Shown: positions 23,265 through 32,136, counted from the stretch's first letter. The stretch: DNA of 42,933 nucleotides from Rhodospirillaceae bacterium (GCA_004297485.1 SCTM01000261.1:1-42933), one strand, 5' to 3'. A program made the numbers and translations. Notes: a model not told the origin generated them from the sequence alone.

Positions 23265-24459
23265 AAATCCTCTGAAGGACCGCCTCGCGGTCATCGGCGT
23301 GGGCTCGACGCCCTACGGACGCGACCTCCGGCGCAGTGAACTGTCACTGGGACTTGAAGCGGCCGTGCACGCGATCGAGGACGCAGGTATCGACCGTCAG
23401 GAGATTGATGGCATCTGCGGTTCGGGCATGACGCCGTTGGCCATGGGCGGCGCCGGTTTTCTAAGTCTGCAGGGTGCGTTGGGAATCGAACGCACCACGT
23501 GGGTCAAGAACGGGTGGCTCGGTTCGGCCTTTGTCTACGCGGCCGAGGCCGTGTTTTCCGGGCTTTGCGACACTGTTCTGGTTGTACAGACGTATCTGCG
23601 CGATATCAACATGTCGCGCTCGGCGGCGTCGGACCCATTCCGCCTGCGCGCCGCGCAGTTCAGCGACGTCGGCGGTGATGTCGGCATGGGCGATTTCGCG
23701 CGACGCTGGCTCCATTCCGGTGAGCCTTATGCCGGGTGGATCAGGCGCTACATGAAGGACTATGCCACCGACAAGAAGGCGTTTGCGCTGATGGCGGTGA
23801 ACAACCGCTCGCACGGTGCGCGGAACCCCGATGCGGTGATGAAGACGCCGATCACCCTGGATGACTATGATAACAGCCGCATGATCTGGGATCCGATGCA
23901 GATGCTGGATATGGACGTGCCGGTAGACTGTGGCGAAGCCGTCATCATCACCACCGCCGAACGTGCCAGGGACCTGGACGTCAAGCCTGTCTACATCCAT
24001 GCCATGTCCCTGGGCGGCTCGCGCGTTGGTGAGTTCTACGAGAACACGCTCGGCTGGACAGAAAACGCTTTCTGGATCGCGCTTGGGGGGCTGTGGGACC
24101 GCAGCGATCTCAAAATCGGGGACCTCGACATCTTCTTTCCCTATGACGGCTACAGTGTCGATGCCGTTGCGGTGACGGAGGCCGCAGGCTTTTGCAAGCC
24201 CGGTGAGGCGGGTGACTGCTTCACCGATTCATGGGACCGGAAAAACCAAATTCTGCGCCTGAATGGCCGCACCCTCGTCACCACCCATGGCGGGGGTCTG
24301 GCAATGGGACGGGCCGGTGGCGCCAACTTCTATGCCGAGGCCGTGCGGCAACTGCGCGGGAATGAAGGGCATCGCCAGGTACCCGGCGCCAAGACCGCGC
24401 TCATCGGCATCGGCAGTTTCTTTCACGATCCGGCGGCGGTCATGTTGCGGGTGGACTGA
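23257..24459 (+). CDS. Thiolase-fold protein lacking the canonical Cys and His (candidate CoA retro-aldolase)
   Basis: The start is GTG at 23257 inside the DUF35 gene. The 400-residue product has the SCP2-thiolase fold order. The active-site segment reads WVKNGWLGSAFVYAAEAV, where thiolases have N-C-S-T-G-S, so the acyl-Cys is Gly. Near the end THGGGLAMGRAGGA replaces the GHP motif with GRA, losing the His. The usual C-terminal CxG is IGIGSFF. A Tyr lies in FFPYDGYSVDAV, where thiolases have HDCFS. This combination with a DUF35 partner resembles Ltp2-type retro-aldolases that cleave beta-hydroxyacyl-CoA, rather than thiolases. The assignment as aldolase is an inference. Confidence 0.82.
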   Translation: MARNPLKDRLAVIGVGSTPYGRDLRRSELSLGLEAAVHAIEDAGIDRQEIDGICGSGMTPLAMGGAGFLSLQGALGIERTTWVKNGWLGSAFVYAAEAVFSGLCDTVLVVQTYLRDINMSRSAASDPFRLRAAQFSDVGGDVGMGDFARRWLHSGEPYAGWIRRYMKDYATDKKAFALMAVNNRSHGARNPDAVMKTPITLDDYDNSRMIWDPMQMLDMDVPVDCGEAVIITTAERARDLDVKPVYIHAMSLGGSRVGEFYENTLGWTENAFWIALGGLWDRSDLKIGDLDIFFPYDGYSVDAVAVTEAAGFCKPGEAGDCFTDSWDRKNQILRLNGRTLVTTHGGGLAMGRAGGANFYAEAVRQLRGNEGHRQVPGAKTALIGIGSFFHDPAAVMLRVD

Positions 24460-24471
24460 ACCCGATCGAAC

Positions 24472-24617
24472 GCATTTGGCTCGTCAGTTTCATGCACTAT
24501 GATCTTGGATATATCGACCTGGAGCAAAGGACATTGCAGCCCATCGACACCCCCTTCGGCTAAGGGTGTCACCCATGTCTCCGGTACCTTCCGTTACCCA
24601 TGTCTCCGGGCCGGACA
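24472..24617 (+). mobile_element. IS481-family remnant: transposase tail and terminal end
   Basis: This 146-bp segment matches 38338-38483 along its whole length without gaps but with several substitutions. Positions 24474-24563 encode the last 29 residues of an IS481-type transposase (IWLVSFMHYDLGYIDLEQRT, then LQPIDTPFG, stop). After the stop lie two direct copies of ACCCATGTCTCCGG and the terminal GGCCGGACA. The other end of the element is missing. It starts 13 bp after the thiolase-fold gene stop, so the host side was probably deleted or rearranged. Confidence 0.75.
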
Positions 24618-24626
24618 TGTGAAAAA

Positions 24627-24652
24627 TGGAGCGGGCGAAGGGATTCGAACCC
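24627..24652. repeat. attL: 26-bp copy of the tRNA-Gly 3' end
   Basis: These 26 bp are identical to 38498-38523, the 3' end of tRNA-Gly (CCA, acceptor strand and T-loop on the - strand). The sequence diverges immediately afterwards, so no complete tRNA can form here. A tRNA 3'-end duplicate about 13.9 kb from the intact gene is the expected product of site-specific integration. Confidence 0.75.
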
Positions 24653-24826
24653 GCCTCGTTTGGAAAGCGCACAATAGTGATGCTTTTCAGACTGTTAAGA
24701 ACTTCCCTGCCCTGGCTCAATCTTTTTGATGCGATACATCCGGCGCCTTGTGGAAGTGTTTGTGCCGAGGGGGGTGGACTCCGGCGTGCGACGTTGGCAG
24801 CGTATATGCGGTAGGGGAATTCGGCA

Positions 24827-27334
24827 GTGAACATTAGTTCTGACAAGGGTGTGAGCCAGGCTCAAATGCCTCTTGGCCACGCGACGAGCGCCGCGCCGAA
24901 AGTTGTAATCGTTATTACGAATTTCAACTATGCGCGCTTCCTTAGACCATGTGTTGAAAGCGCGCTCCGCCAATCGCATTCATCGATTGAAGTCATGGTC
25001 GTCGACGATGGCTCAGTCGACGATTCGCGGGATATCCTATCGGGTCTCCAAACCGATTATCCAGAGCTAAGGGTAATCTTCCAAGAGAACGCCGGCCAAG
25101 CCGCCGCAATGAATACCGGGTTCGCACAAACGGATGGCGACTGGATCATATTTCTTGACGCGGATGATGTTCTCGAACCCCTCGCTATAAGCACGGCGAT
25201 TACCGCCGCCAAAGATGGCGATTTTGTCACCCAGTTCTATCTACGCACGATAGACAGGGAAGGACACGCTATCGGGCTGCACCCTTTTTCCAACGTCCTG
25301 GAGAGTGGAAACGTTTTTCCGCAAATCTGCGCGTCGGGACATTTCCGATACATGCCGACCAGCGGCAACATGTTTCGACGCGCGCAAGTCGAAGCCATTT
25401 TCCCTATCCCCGAAAAGGAGTGGCGTATTTGTGCGGATACCTATCTTCTGCTCGCAGGCGCGTCGCGGGGAAGCGTTTGTACTGTTCCCGAAGTCTTGGG
25501 TTCATATCGTATTCACGACACCAACGCTTGGTATCAAGACTCGCCGGGTCCAGAAAGATTAAGACAGATAATCCGAAATCATCTCGTTGTGTGGCGTCAA
25601 GTACTGGAACTGCGTTCCTATTGGCCCGCATCATGTGATGACCATACCCTATTGAGTCTTGTGCGCCGCATTCTGGCTTCGTTGACGCTCCACCGCGCCT
25701 CGGGCGCGTTATCAAACGCTGAGATCGGAAGTCTGCGCCGAGTGTTGAGACGCATCATTTTCCGAGCCAGGGTACCGTTCGGCGAGAAATGTCTGCACTT
25801 CCTCCTGCTGCAGGCCGCCGGGAAAAAATCTTCGCGTCTGTTCCAAGACCTTTGCGTTCCGCCGTCCCGTGGATTGCTGCAGAAGGTGGTTGCCATCCTT
25901 CGTGCTCCCGCCCGGCACGCGTGGCTCGCTAGAACTCCGGCGCCCAGCGAAATCGGTGAGATGTCGATAGGCCGAATCGTCCATTTTGGGCAAGGCGGCG
26001 AAGGCCGGAAGTTTGAACATTATGGTTTCGGAACGACAGAAAATTGGCGAAGTTGGTCGTCTGCCGAGCGCGCGGGCTTGATTTTTCGCATTGCTGACCG
26101 GTCGGCCGGTCTTACCCTGTCTATGGATATCTTGCCTTATATTTCCCCACCGCGTTTGAAATCCCAGCGACTCGAGATTCGTATAAAAGGGCAAACCCTA
26201 TATGCGGGAGAAATTGATGGACGCGCGAAAATCTCCATCGATTTGACGGCCGAGATGATTGGTGCCGATGGAATCGTTGCGCTCGAATTCCTTTTTCCCG
26301 ACGCGGTCATTCCTGCTTTCATCGATCCAAAGAGCACTGTCACGCGCGTTACTGCCATTGCATTGGAGTCTGTGAGTGCGCGAACGCCAGATAACGGCTC
26401 GCGACGCGACCGATATCCCGTGCTGCAACTAGGCAAGACCGAGGCCGCCGCCAATCTCCTCATGCAGCAGCCGCATGGCGGTTGGGACTGTTCCGACGGC
26501 TATGGACGCCTCTACCGCCGCCGTGGACAGATCCGATTTGTAGTGCCCAACCCCGTGATGGAACGGTTTGTCATTCGGCTCGAGTTTGAACGCGTGCCGT
26601 ATCACAATCTTGGCGACTATCGCGTGGGCGTGGAGCTTATGAACATTGGGCGGGACACCATCGATTTACGCGAGACGGGGACCGCGTTGCTTATTATTCC
26701 GCGCGGCAAAGCGCCGAAATCGGGTCTTTTCGACATCATTTGTCATGCATTCGATATTCTTCCAGGATCGGCCGACCACGATATGCCACCGGGGCCACGC
26801 CTTCTGTCGCTTGTGCTCCAAAAGTTTGAGATTGGCCCGGGAAAGACCAGCTTGTGGCGTTCCCATCAAATTGTTGCTTTCTCGCAGGATGGCGAGGGGA
26901 AAAATTACATGTTGGCGGGCTGGCACCCGCCTGACCAACGTGGCGCATGGACTGCCGACACCAGGGCCACGCTCGGTGGACTGTATTTTGAAGATCCGGG
27001 AGAGGTGTTTCTAACATTGCGATTGGGCACCTGGTCTGCCGGCGCGTTGCCCAGCCAACGCGTGCGCATTCTGGCCAATTCCAAGGTGGTTTTTGATCGT
27101 GAAATCGGAGAAACCGAGGATGTTCTTGCCGTGGTGCCCGCCGCATTCATCGGCGATGACCGCTATTTGAAACTTGAGATCGAAAGCCTTTTCATCTTGT
27201 CGATGCGGATGCTCAACCAGGACGATTCGCCCCGCAATGTTGGCGTCTGCCTCGAAAAGCTGGTCATCGAACCGCTTGCCGCCAACCGCGTTTGCCGGCG
27301 TTTGGATATGTTGTCCGAGCACAACGCGGGTTGA
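24827..27334 (+). CDS. Family-2 glycosyltransferase with three C-terminal beta-sandwich modules
   Basis: The frame opens with GTG at 24827 (AGGGGAA about 11 bp upstream). The 835-residue protein starts with a GT-A domain (about 24-270): VVIVITNFNYARFLRPCVES, DDGS at 60-63, and the metal-binding DADD at 111-114. A helical stretch follows (about 280-370). From about 376 come three modules of roughly 145 residues rich in predicted strands. The first and third share a pattern: IVHFGQGGEG or IVAFSQDGEG, a G-F/G-W segment, W-x-S/T-A, a strand, then ILPY or LGTW, then QRLEIRIKG or QRVRILANS. The middle module is more diverged. They look like jelly-roll carbohydrate-binding modules. It has no membrane segment and probably modifies surface glycan or glycoprotein. 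Confidence 0.8.
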   Translation: MNISSDKGVSQAQMPLGHATSAAPKVVIVITNFNYARFLRPCVESALRQSHSSIEVMVVDDGSVDDSRDILSGLQTDYPELRVIFQENAGQAAAMNTGFAQTDGDWIIFLDADDVLEPLAISTAITAAKDGDFVTQFYLRTIDREGHAIGLHPFSNVLESGNVFPQICASGHFRYMPTSGNMFRRAQVEAIFPIPEKEWRICADTYLLLAGASRGSVCTVPEVLGSYRIHDTNAWYQDSPGPERLRQIIRNHLVVWRQVLELRSYWPASCDDHTLLSLVRRILASLTLHRASGALSNAEIGSLRRVLRRIIFRARVPFGEKCLHFLLLQAAGKKSSRLFQDLCVPPSRGLLQKVVAILRAPARHAWLARTPAPSEIGEMSIGRIVHFGQGGEGRKFEHYGFGTTENWRSWSSAERAGLIFRIADRSAGLTLSMDILPYISPPRLKSQRLEIRIKGQTLYAGEIDGRAKISIDLTAEMIGADGIVALEFLFPDAVIPAFIDPKSTVTRVTAIALESVSARTPDNGSRRDRYPVLQLGKTEAAANLLMQQPHGGWDCSDGYGRLYRRRGQIRFVVPNPVMERFVIRLEFERVPYHNLGDYRVGVELMNIGRDTIDLRETGTALLIIPRGKAPKSGLFDIICHAFDILPGSADHDMPPGPRLLSLVLQKFEIGPGKTSLWRSHQIVAFSQDGEGKNYMLAGWHPPDQRGAWTADTRATLGGLYFEDPGEVFLTLRLGTWSAGALPSQRVRILANSKVVFDREIGETEDVLAVVPAAFIGDDRYLKLEIESLFILSMRMLNQDDSPRNVGVCLEKLVIEPLAANRVCRRLDMLSEHNAG

Positions 27335-27519
27335 CCCGCGCTTGCCGAAAGCCGTGGAATGCGTCCTCTGATTGGAGCTTGGGAAGAATAAGAGGCGAGA
27401 GTGTTCTCGACCTCCGTCAAGGGCCATGTTACAAAATAAAGCACGCGGGCCAGATGATCGGAGGGGTTCATCTGTAACGCGTTGGGGATCTAGCTTGAGA
27501 CGCATATCTGGGGCGGTGC

Positions 27520-28896
27520 GTGTCGTTAAAGAAATCTCGTAAGCGGAATCGACAACACCGACGAAAACTCGGGCACCTTGGCGCGGTCGTCGTCACAGCG
27601 GTCAGCGAGATAGTTTACCTTTCTCCGACGCAAGCTCGTGAGAACGCGCCGGTCACAGATAGCTGGATGCTTCATCCAGTCCGAAGCATCGTCATGGCGG
27701 TGGATGCGACATCTGTCGATTCAATTTCTGCCAAATCCAGCGACTGGAATGTCAGTCTTCCAATTGCGACTGGCCATCACAAAGATATCGAGCTGGCGGC
27801 TGATTTCGACCATATCGTTGTGCCGTCGCCCGAGCTCAGTAAGGCGCAGAGGGCAATGGCGGCGGATGCCCATGTGATCGGTCCTATAAGTCAGGCTCTG
27901 CATAGTTATCAGATGACCCCCGTACAGATCATCTCGGTGCGTAATTACATCGGACAGTACGGCGAAGATACAAAAATTGTCGATGCGGGTTCATACAAGG
28001 GCGCCTCGGTATTTGGCATTAAGGATGCAAAATCCGGGGAATTCATTGGGCAGATTGAGGTCCGTGCGGGCGCCAATGGCGAAGTCGTGATCAACAAGAT
28101 GACGGCGGCTGAATTCGATACGAAAAAGAAGATCGAGTTCACGATCCCCGGTAAAGCCAGTGATGAAGACGCACAAAAGGTTCTGGGCGGAAGCGCCGCG
28201 CACTCCGTCTTCACGAACGAGGAAAAAAAGAACGCGCTCGACGTTGTAATGCCGGGCTTCGTCAATATTGAGGGCCATGCCGACTACGGCAGTGCGCGCG
28301 AAGCGACCGCGCACTTTTATCCTGACGGATCAGGTTACGAATACGGACTCGCGACCAAGATCGCTTCCGCTCAAGGCGAAGCCAAAGTGAATTTCGGCGC
28401 CTCCGTTGGTGCGGGCGCACGGGGTCCCGAGGTCGAAGGCTTTGTCAATTATTTCGGCAAGCCGGAAGCCGACGAGAACGCAAAATTCACGCGATCGGTG
28501 CTCGGCGGCACGGTCGATATGCACGCGACCCTGGCCGAAGTCCAAGCCAAGTACGGCTGTGAGTCCAACAAACCCTGCGAGATCAAAGGCGCGATTGGCG
28601 GATTGGGTGTCGGCGCCGGTGGTGGCCTCGCGTTCAGCCCGCATGTCGATATTCCGGTCCGGCCAGCCAATCAGATTGAGGATGGAGGCATAGCGACGCC
28701 GCCACCACCACCACCACCGCCGCCGCCAGATGAGCAGAAAGAATACGATGATGCGGTAAAGAGTGGCGACAGCACGAAGCTGGAGAGCTTTGTCGAGAAG
28801 CATCCGGAAAGTCCGCTCGCCGAAACCGCTGATGATCAAATCGACTATCACGTAACGGAAGATCCAGCCCAACCCATGCCCGTGGCGGGCTATTAA
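27520..28896 (+). CDS. Unknown exported protein with decaproline linker
   Basis: I do not recognise this 458-residue protein. It starts at GTG with GGGGCGG upstream. The N-terminus is strongly basic (KKSRKRNRQHRRK), followed by a hydrophobic stretch and PTQA-RE, which can act as a long signal peptide. The middle is rich in short strands and glycine (about 230-385: VNIEGHADYGSAREATAHFY, VNFGASVGAGARG, IGGLGVGAGGGLAF). A run of ten prolines lies near 394-403. The last 50 residues (DDAVKSGDSTKLESFVEKHP, then ESPLAETADDQI) resemble the short helical hairpin often attached to caspase-like or scaffold proteins. It lies between two glycosyltransferases, so it could be a glycosylated surface protein or an assembly factor. 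Confidence 0.6.
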   Translation: MSLKKSRKRNRQHRRKLGHLGAVVVTAVSEIVYLSPTQARENAPVTDSWMLHPVRSIVMAVDATSVDSISAKSSDWNVSLPIATGHHKDIELAADFDHIVVPSPELSKAQRAMAADAHVIGPISQALHSYQMTPVQIISVRNYIGQYGEDTKIVDAGSYKGASVFGIKDAKSGEFIGQIEVRAGANGEVVINKMTAAEFDTKKKIEFTIPGKASDEDAQKVLGGSAAHSVFTNEEKKNALDVVMPGFVNIEGHADYGSAREATAHFYPDGSGYEYGLATKIASAQGEAKVNFGASVGAGARGPEVEGFVNYFGKPEADENAKFTRSVLGGTVDMHATLAEVQAKYGCESNKPCEIKGAIGGLGVGAGGGLAFSPHVDIPVRPANQIEDGGIATPPPPPPPPPPDEQKEYDDAVKSGDSTKLESFVEKHPESPLAETADDQIDYHVTEDPAQPMPVAGY

Positions 28897-28936
28897 GCTC
28901 GCGGACGGGTCATGGTCATTGGAGCGTTCGTCATTG

Positions 28937-29791
28937 ATGCGAAGCGTATCTCCATTTTTCAGCGTTCTGATTGCCGTTCATAATCGGCACGATTTTCTTG
29001 TGCGCGCGCTTATGAGCGTGATCAATCAGGTGGAACACGACTATGAGGTTGTCCTCGTCGACGACGGCTCAACCGATGGCACATTCGATGTAGCTGAGCG
29101 TTTCTTCAAGACCAACAATATTGACGCGCGGACCCTGCGTCTCCCCAAGAATGTCGGTATTCCCCGCGCGCGCAACGCCTGCTTGAGCATGGCATCAGGC
29201 GCCATCGCGGCATTTCTGGACAGCGATGACATCTGGCATCCCCGGCACCTGTCGCTCCTAAGGCCGGCTTTTTCGCAGTCCAAGCAGCCAGTTTTCGTGT
29301 TTACGGATTATTTCAGCGAAGGCCCATCGTTTTCGGGACCGGTACGCCACTTTCGTAAGCCCCCGACTGAGCTTGACCCGATCGTACGCATGATAACCGA
29401 GCCATTCGTGCATACAATGAGTTGCTTCGCGGCGCCCATGAGCGCGATTCGCTCCGTCGGCGGTTTCACCGAGCGCCTTAGCCGGTTTTCCGATCTCGAT
29501 CTCTATGTGCGCCTCCTCGCAGGTCCCGATGATGCGGGCACGCTTGCCTGGCGGGAGCAGCCCATTGTGAACATTCCGCAGATCAGCGTGCTCAAGACGA
29601 TTCACCTGTTTGATCGCGACATCGACGACTACCAATGCGCGTGGGAGAAAGGCAAAAGAGATTTTCTCGATCAGATTTTTGCTTATCCCTGCCTTCGTGA
29701 CAGGTCGGCCCTACGCCAACAGTGTGAGGCTGCGCTTTTGGCGGGACAAAAACGGTTATTTGCGAACTTTCCCCGAGCGGCATCTTCCTGA
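28937..29791 (+). CDS. Family-2 glycosyltransferase
   Basis: I start at the ATG at 28937 (MRSVSPFFSVLIAVHNRHDF), 12 bp after GGAG; a TTG at 28919 would add six residues. The 284-residue product is a compact GT-A domain: FSVLIAVHNRHDFLVRALMS, the nucleotide-binding DDGS, VGIPRARNACL, and the metal-binding DSDD in AAFLDSDDIWHPRH. A later FSDLDLYVRLLA segment corresponds to the acceptor-side acidic motif. There are no transmembrane helices, so it works at the cytoplasmic face. It probably adds a sugar to the same glycan or protein as the large glycosyltransferase upstream. It converges with the radical SAM gene over a 100-bp gap that has no clear terminator. Confidence 0.85.
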   Translation: MRSVSPFFSVLIAVHNRHDFLVRALMSVINQVEHDYEVVLVDDGSTDGTFDVAERFFKTNNIDARTLRLPKNVGIPRARNACLSMASGAIAAFLDSDDIWHPRHLSLLRPAFSQSKQPVFVFTDYFSEGPSFSGPVRHFRKPPTELDPIVRMITEPFVHTMSCFAAPMSAIRSVGGFTERLSRFSDLDLYVRLLAGPDDAGTLAWREQPIVNIPQISVLKTIHLFDRDIDDYQCAWEKGKRDFLDQIFAYPCLRDRSALRQQCEAALLAGQKRLFANFPRAASS

Positions 29792-29891
29792 AAAAAGGCA
29801 GTAGGTTCATCTACAGCTTCGCCGCCTCAGCCACCTTCCGATGTAGCAAGACGACTGGTTCAAAGCACCGGTTGCCGATACATGGCACACA

Positions 29892-30893
29892 TCACCCCAG
29901 GCCAGGATGCGTCGAGGATGGCGTGTGAGCGCGCGGTAGACGGCGAGACGTCATAATATCGAGCAGGCACGTGCATGCATCCCGACCGCACTGAATTGGA
30001 TCGCGTGGGAATGCTGACAGCCCGATATTCGCGATATTGCCTAGCCTGCCACCCTCCCGACAAACGCCCCGATAGACATCTCCCCGGACATCGACAGAGA
30101 GAAGCTCGATGCCTGCATCACACTCCCAGCCGCGCCATCTATTTAATCCATTAACGACAAAACTTTGAGGCGTTACGCTTTTTTGTGCCCCATCGTCATA
30201 GAAGACCCGCATCTCTCCGCGAATGGACGAACTCGGTTTGCTGACCTTCGTATGATATTTATTGTCTCTAAGGATTTGAAGCTGGGTGGCCGTGTACGGA
30301 TATAGATTTGAACCGAATGCCACAAACATCGGTTTGAGTATGATCGAGACGCGCTCACAACGTGCCGCTATGTGTTCCGCTGCTGAAATCGAGGCGGCGA
30401 AGTTTTCCGGCAATGTTGTGACGTTTACGTGAGTCTCCACCGCCGTGCTTGCCAAAGTTACGACGTCCACGAAATGATCAAGATCTGCGAACTCTGGGTG
30501 GAATGTCAGTGTAACGGCGGATAGCAACGGCAGGGACTCGTGCCACCACCGCGATGTCCTCGAACCATTGGATATAAGGCCTATCCCGAACCCAAATTGT
30601 TTAAGGGACCGCAACATCTCCAGGAATTGGGGCCTTACCGTCACCTCACCGCCGGTAAATTGGATGTGAACGCGTTTTCCTTGCGTAGCTGCAACCGTAG
30701 ACAGGGTGGCTGCGAACGCGTCGACTATCCGCAAGTCATGCCAGGGGATACTTCCGTTGTGCAATCCCTCTGGACAATAAGAACAAGCATAGTTGCACGT
30801 ATTGCCGAGCATCCAATCGACAAACAATATACCGGCCCGCTCCGGCGACCCATGTTCGATACGTATCGGCTCCACCAAGATTCCTTTTCGCAT
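29892..30893 (-). CDS. Radical SAM protein with Cys-rich C-terminus
   Basis: The protein has 333 residues. The radical SAM cluster motif is C33-x3-C37-x2-C40 (GNTCNYACSYCPEG). Next come the SAM-binding GGE (IQFTGGEVTVRP) and a partial TIM barrel. The C-terminal part has CDAGIELLSVDVRGDVYRGV, then C, and CGRDACTC near the end, like a reduced SPASM/twitch auxiliary cluster region. It lacks the length of full SPASM peptide-modifying enzymes. No precursor peptide gene is evident next to it. It may modify a protein or small molecule encoded elsewhere in the island. It is transcribed alone toward the second glycosyltransferase gene. The specific reaction is unknown. Confidence 0.85.
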   Translation of the reverse strand: MRKGILVEPIRIEHGSPERAGILFVDWMLGNTCNYACSYCPEGLHNGSIPWHDLRIVDAFAATLSTVAATQGKRVHIQFTGGEVTVRPQFLEMLRSLKQFGFGIGLISNGSRTSRWWHESLPLLSAVTLTFHPEFADLDHFVDVVTLASTAVETHVNVTTLPENFAASISAAEHIAARCERVSIILKPMFVAFGSNLYPYTATQLQILRDNKYHTKVSKPSSSIRGEMRVFYDDGAQKSVTPQSFVVNGLNRWRGWECDAGIELLSVDVRGDVYRGVCREGGRLGNIANIGLSAFPRDPIQCGRDACTCLLDIMTSRRLPRAHTPSSTHPGLG

Positions 30894-31020
30894 GTTGTCA
30901 CAGTACGAAAGACGGTCGCTAAAAGAAGCTCGCTATAGGTTGCAGCATGACAGCTAACGACGCCTATTGCGGCTTTTATCTTGCGTCACCTCAACGCTCT
31001 TTATCGATCACGACATGTAT

Positions 31021-32136
31021 CTATCCGGGCGATACGGACACCAGAGGGCTCACGCGCGAAATATCGCTGCCTTCAAGCATCAACATGATATTCAGCAATC
31101 CGAACGTCGTTTTACTATCAAGGTCGGAATCGGCAATGAAATACCAGGTGTTCCGATACCGTACTTTGACAGCTGAGTCGCTCGGCTCTGCTGACGAAGA
31201 CAGAACCCTGAACAAATCTCCGGAGGCCCGGTCAAAAGGCCCGCCGCTGCTTTCGCGGGGCTTCACGTATCCCTTCTGCAAGTCGCCGGGCGGCACATCG
31301 ACTCCTTCCGATAGGAAGTAGAAGGCGGCATAAAGCGAGCGTGTCGTGAGGACGACCTTGCCACTCCCCGTCGGCGGCGCGCCAACGCCGATTTGAAGGC
31401 GCATCGCGCGTCCGTCGCAGCCGAGGCCCAACGTCTTGCAGACCTTCAGATAGGGCTCGCTCGCTATCGCGGTAGAGCTGGGCGTGAATACAAGGGTATC
31501 GACGCCCCCAGCACCACTCGCCTCCATGCTGGTGGTCAATAGGCCATCGCGCTGCAAATCCCTCAAGGCGTCAACCAAATCCCTGTACTGCGCATAAGGG
31601 GGTTGTCCATTACTGTCCCTGCCTGCGTTGGTGTTGCGAATGCCGTTTATGGAATCTCCCGCAACCATGAGCACGCGCTCGATGCTCCAGCCCGATTGCA
31701 GCAAAAGGGATATCGTCCTGATATCGATCTGCGTAAGGATCTGCCGCACGAATTTTTCCCCGGTATTCGGCGCATAAAAGATAATGGGACTCTCGGCGAC
31801 CGCGCCGCCCGTGCCTATGTTCCCTCCACCGAAGACAAAGCGCTGAAAATTAGCACCAAGACTGAGGTTCGCACTTCGCGTGGTGCTGTTCGAAATCGCT
31901 GTGACGTCAAGAAACATGACCGGGTCGGAATATCTCTGCCGCACGATATTCAACAAAAGCTGCTGCGCTTCGGTTTGTTGCAGCGCTTCATTATAATGTG
32001 TACGGCTCCAATCGATGGTGCTTGGTCCCAACGGCGCACAAGCCGATAGAGTGGAAGCTATAACTGCGGCGGCGACAGCGGCCACACCAAGGGCAGGTGA
32101 AGCGCTCCGTCTTGTGGGCCGTCCTGTGTTCATCAT
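31021..32136 (-). CDS. Lipoprotein, last gene of the phosphagen-kinase operon
   Basis: I start at the ATG at 32136 because GGAGG lies 7 bp upstream; a frame from 32181 would precede the ribosome-binding site. The 371-residue product has a signal peptide with lipobox LSAC (ASTLSAC-APLG), so it should be a lipid-anchored periplasmic protein. Right after the Cys comes SRTHYNEALQQTEAQQLLLN, then IVRQRYSDPVMFLDV, a pattern I associate with a widespread but uncharacterised lipoprotein family. The rest is mixed alpha and beta with no known catalytic motif. It follows the kinase gene by 125 bp on the same strand and is probably its partner in the cell envelope. Confidence 0.7.
   Translation of the reverse strand: MMNTGRPTRRSASPALGVAAVAAAVIASTLSACAPLGPSTIDWSRTHYNEALQQTEAQQLLLNIVRQRYSDPVMFLDVTAISNSTTRSANLSLGANFQRFVFGGGNIGTGGAVAESPIIFYAPNTGEKFVRQILTQIDIRTISLLLQSGWSIERVLMVAGDSINGIRNTNAGRDSNGQPPYAQYRDLVDALRDLQRDGLLTTSMEASGAGGVDTLVFTPSSTAIASEPYLKVCKTLGLGCDGRAMRLQIGVGAPPTGSGKVVLTTRSLYAAFYFLSEGVDVPPGDLQKGYVKPRESSGGPFDRASGDLFRVLSSSAEPSDSAVKVRYRNTWYFIADSDLDSKTTFGLLNIMLMLEGSDISRVSPLVSVSPG

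Noticed and set aside
23257-24459. Annotation as an ordinary acetyl-CoA acetyltransferase
   Set aside because: The catalytic Cys and the GHP His are both missing, so thiolase chemistry is unlikely.
24627-24730. A second complete tRNA at the left island border
   Set aside because: Only the last 26 bp match tRNA-Gly. The T-stem no longer pairs and no D-arm or anticodon arm can be drawn.
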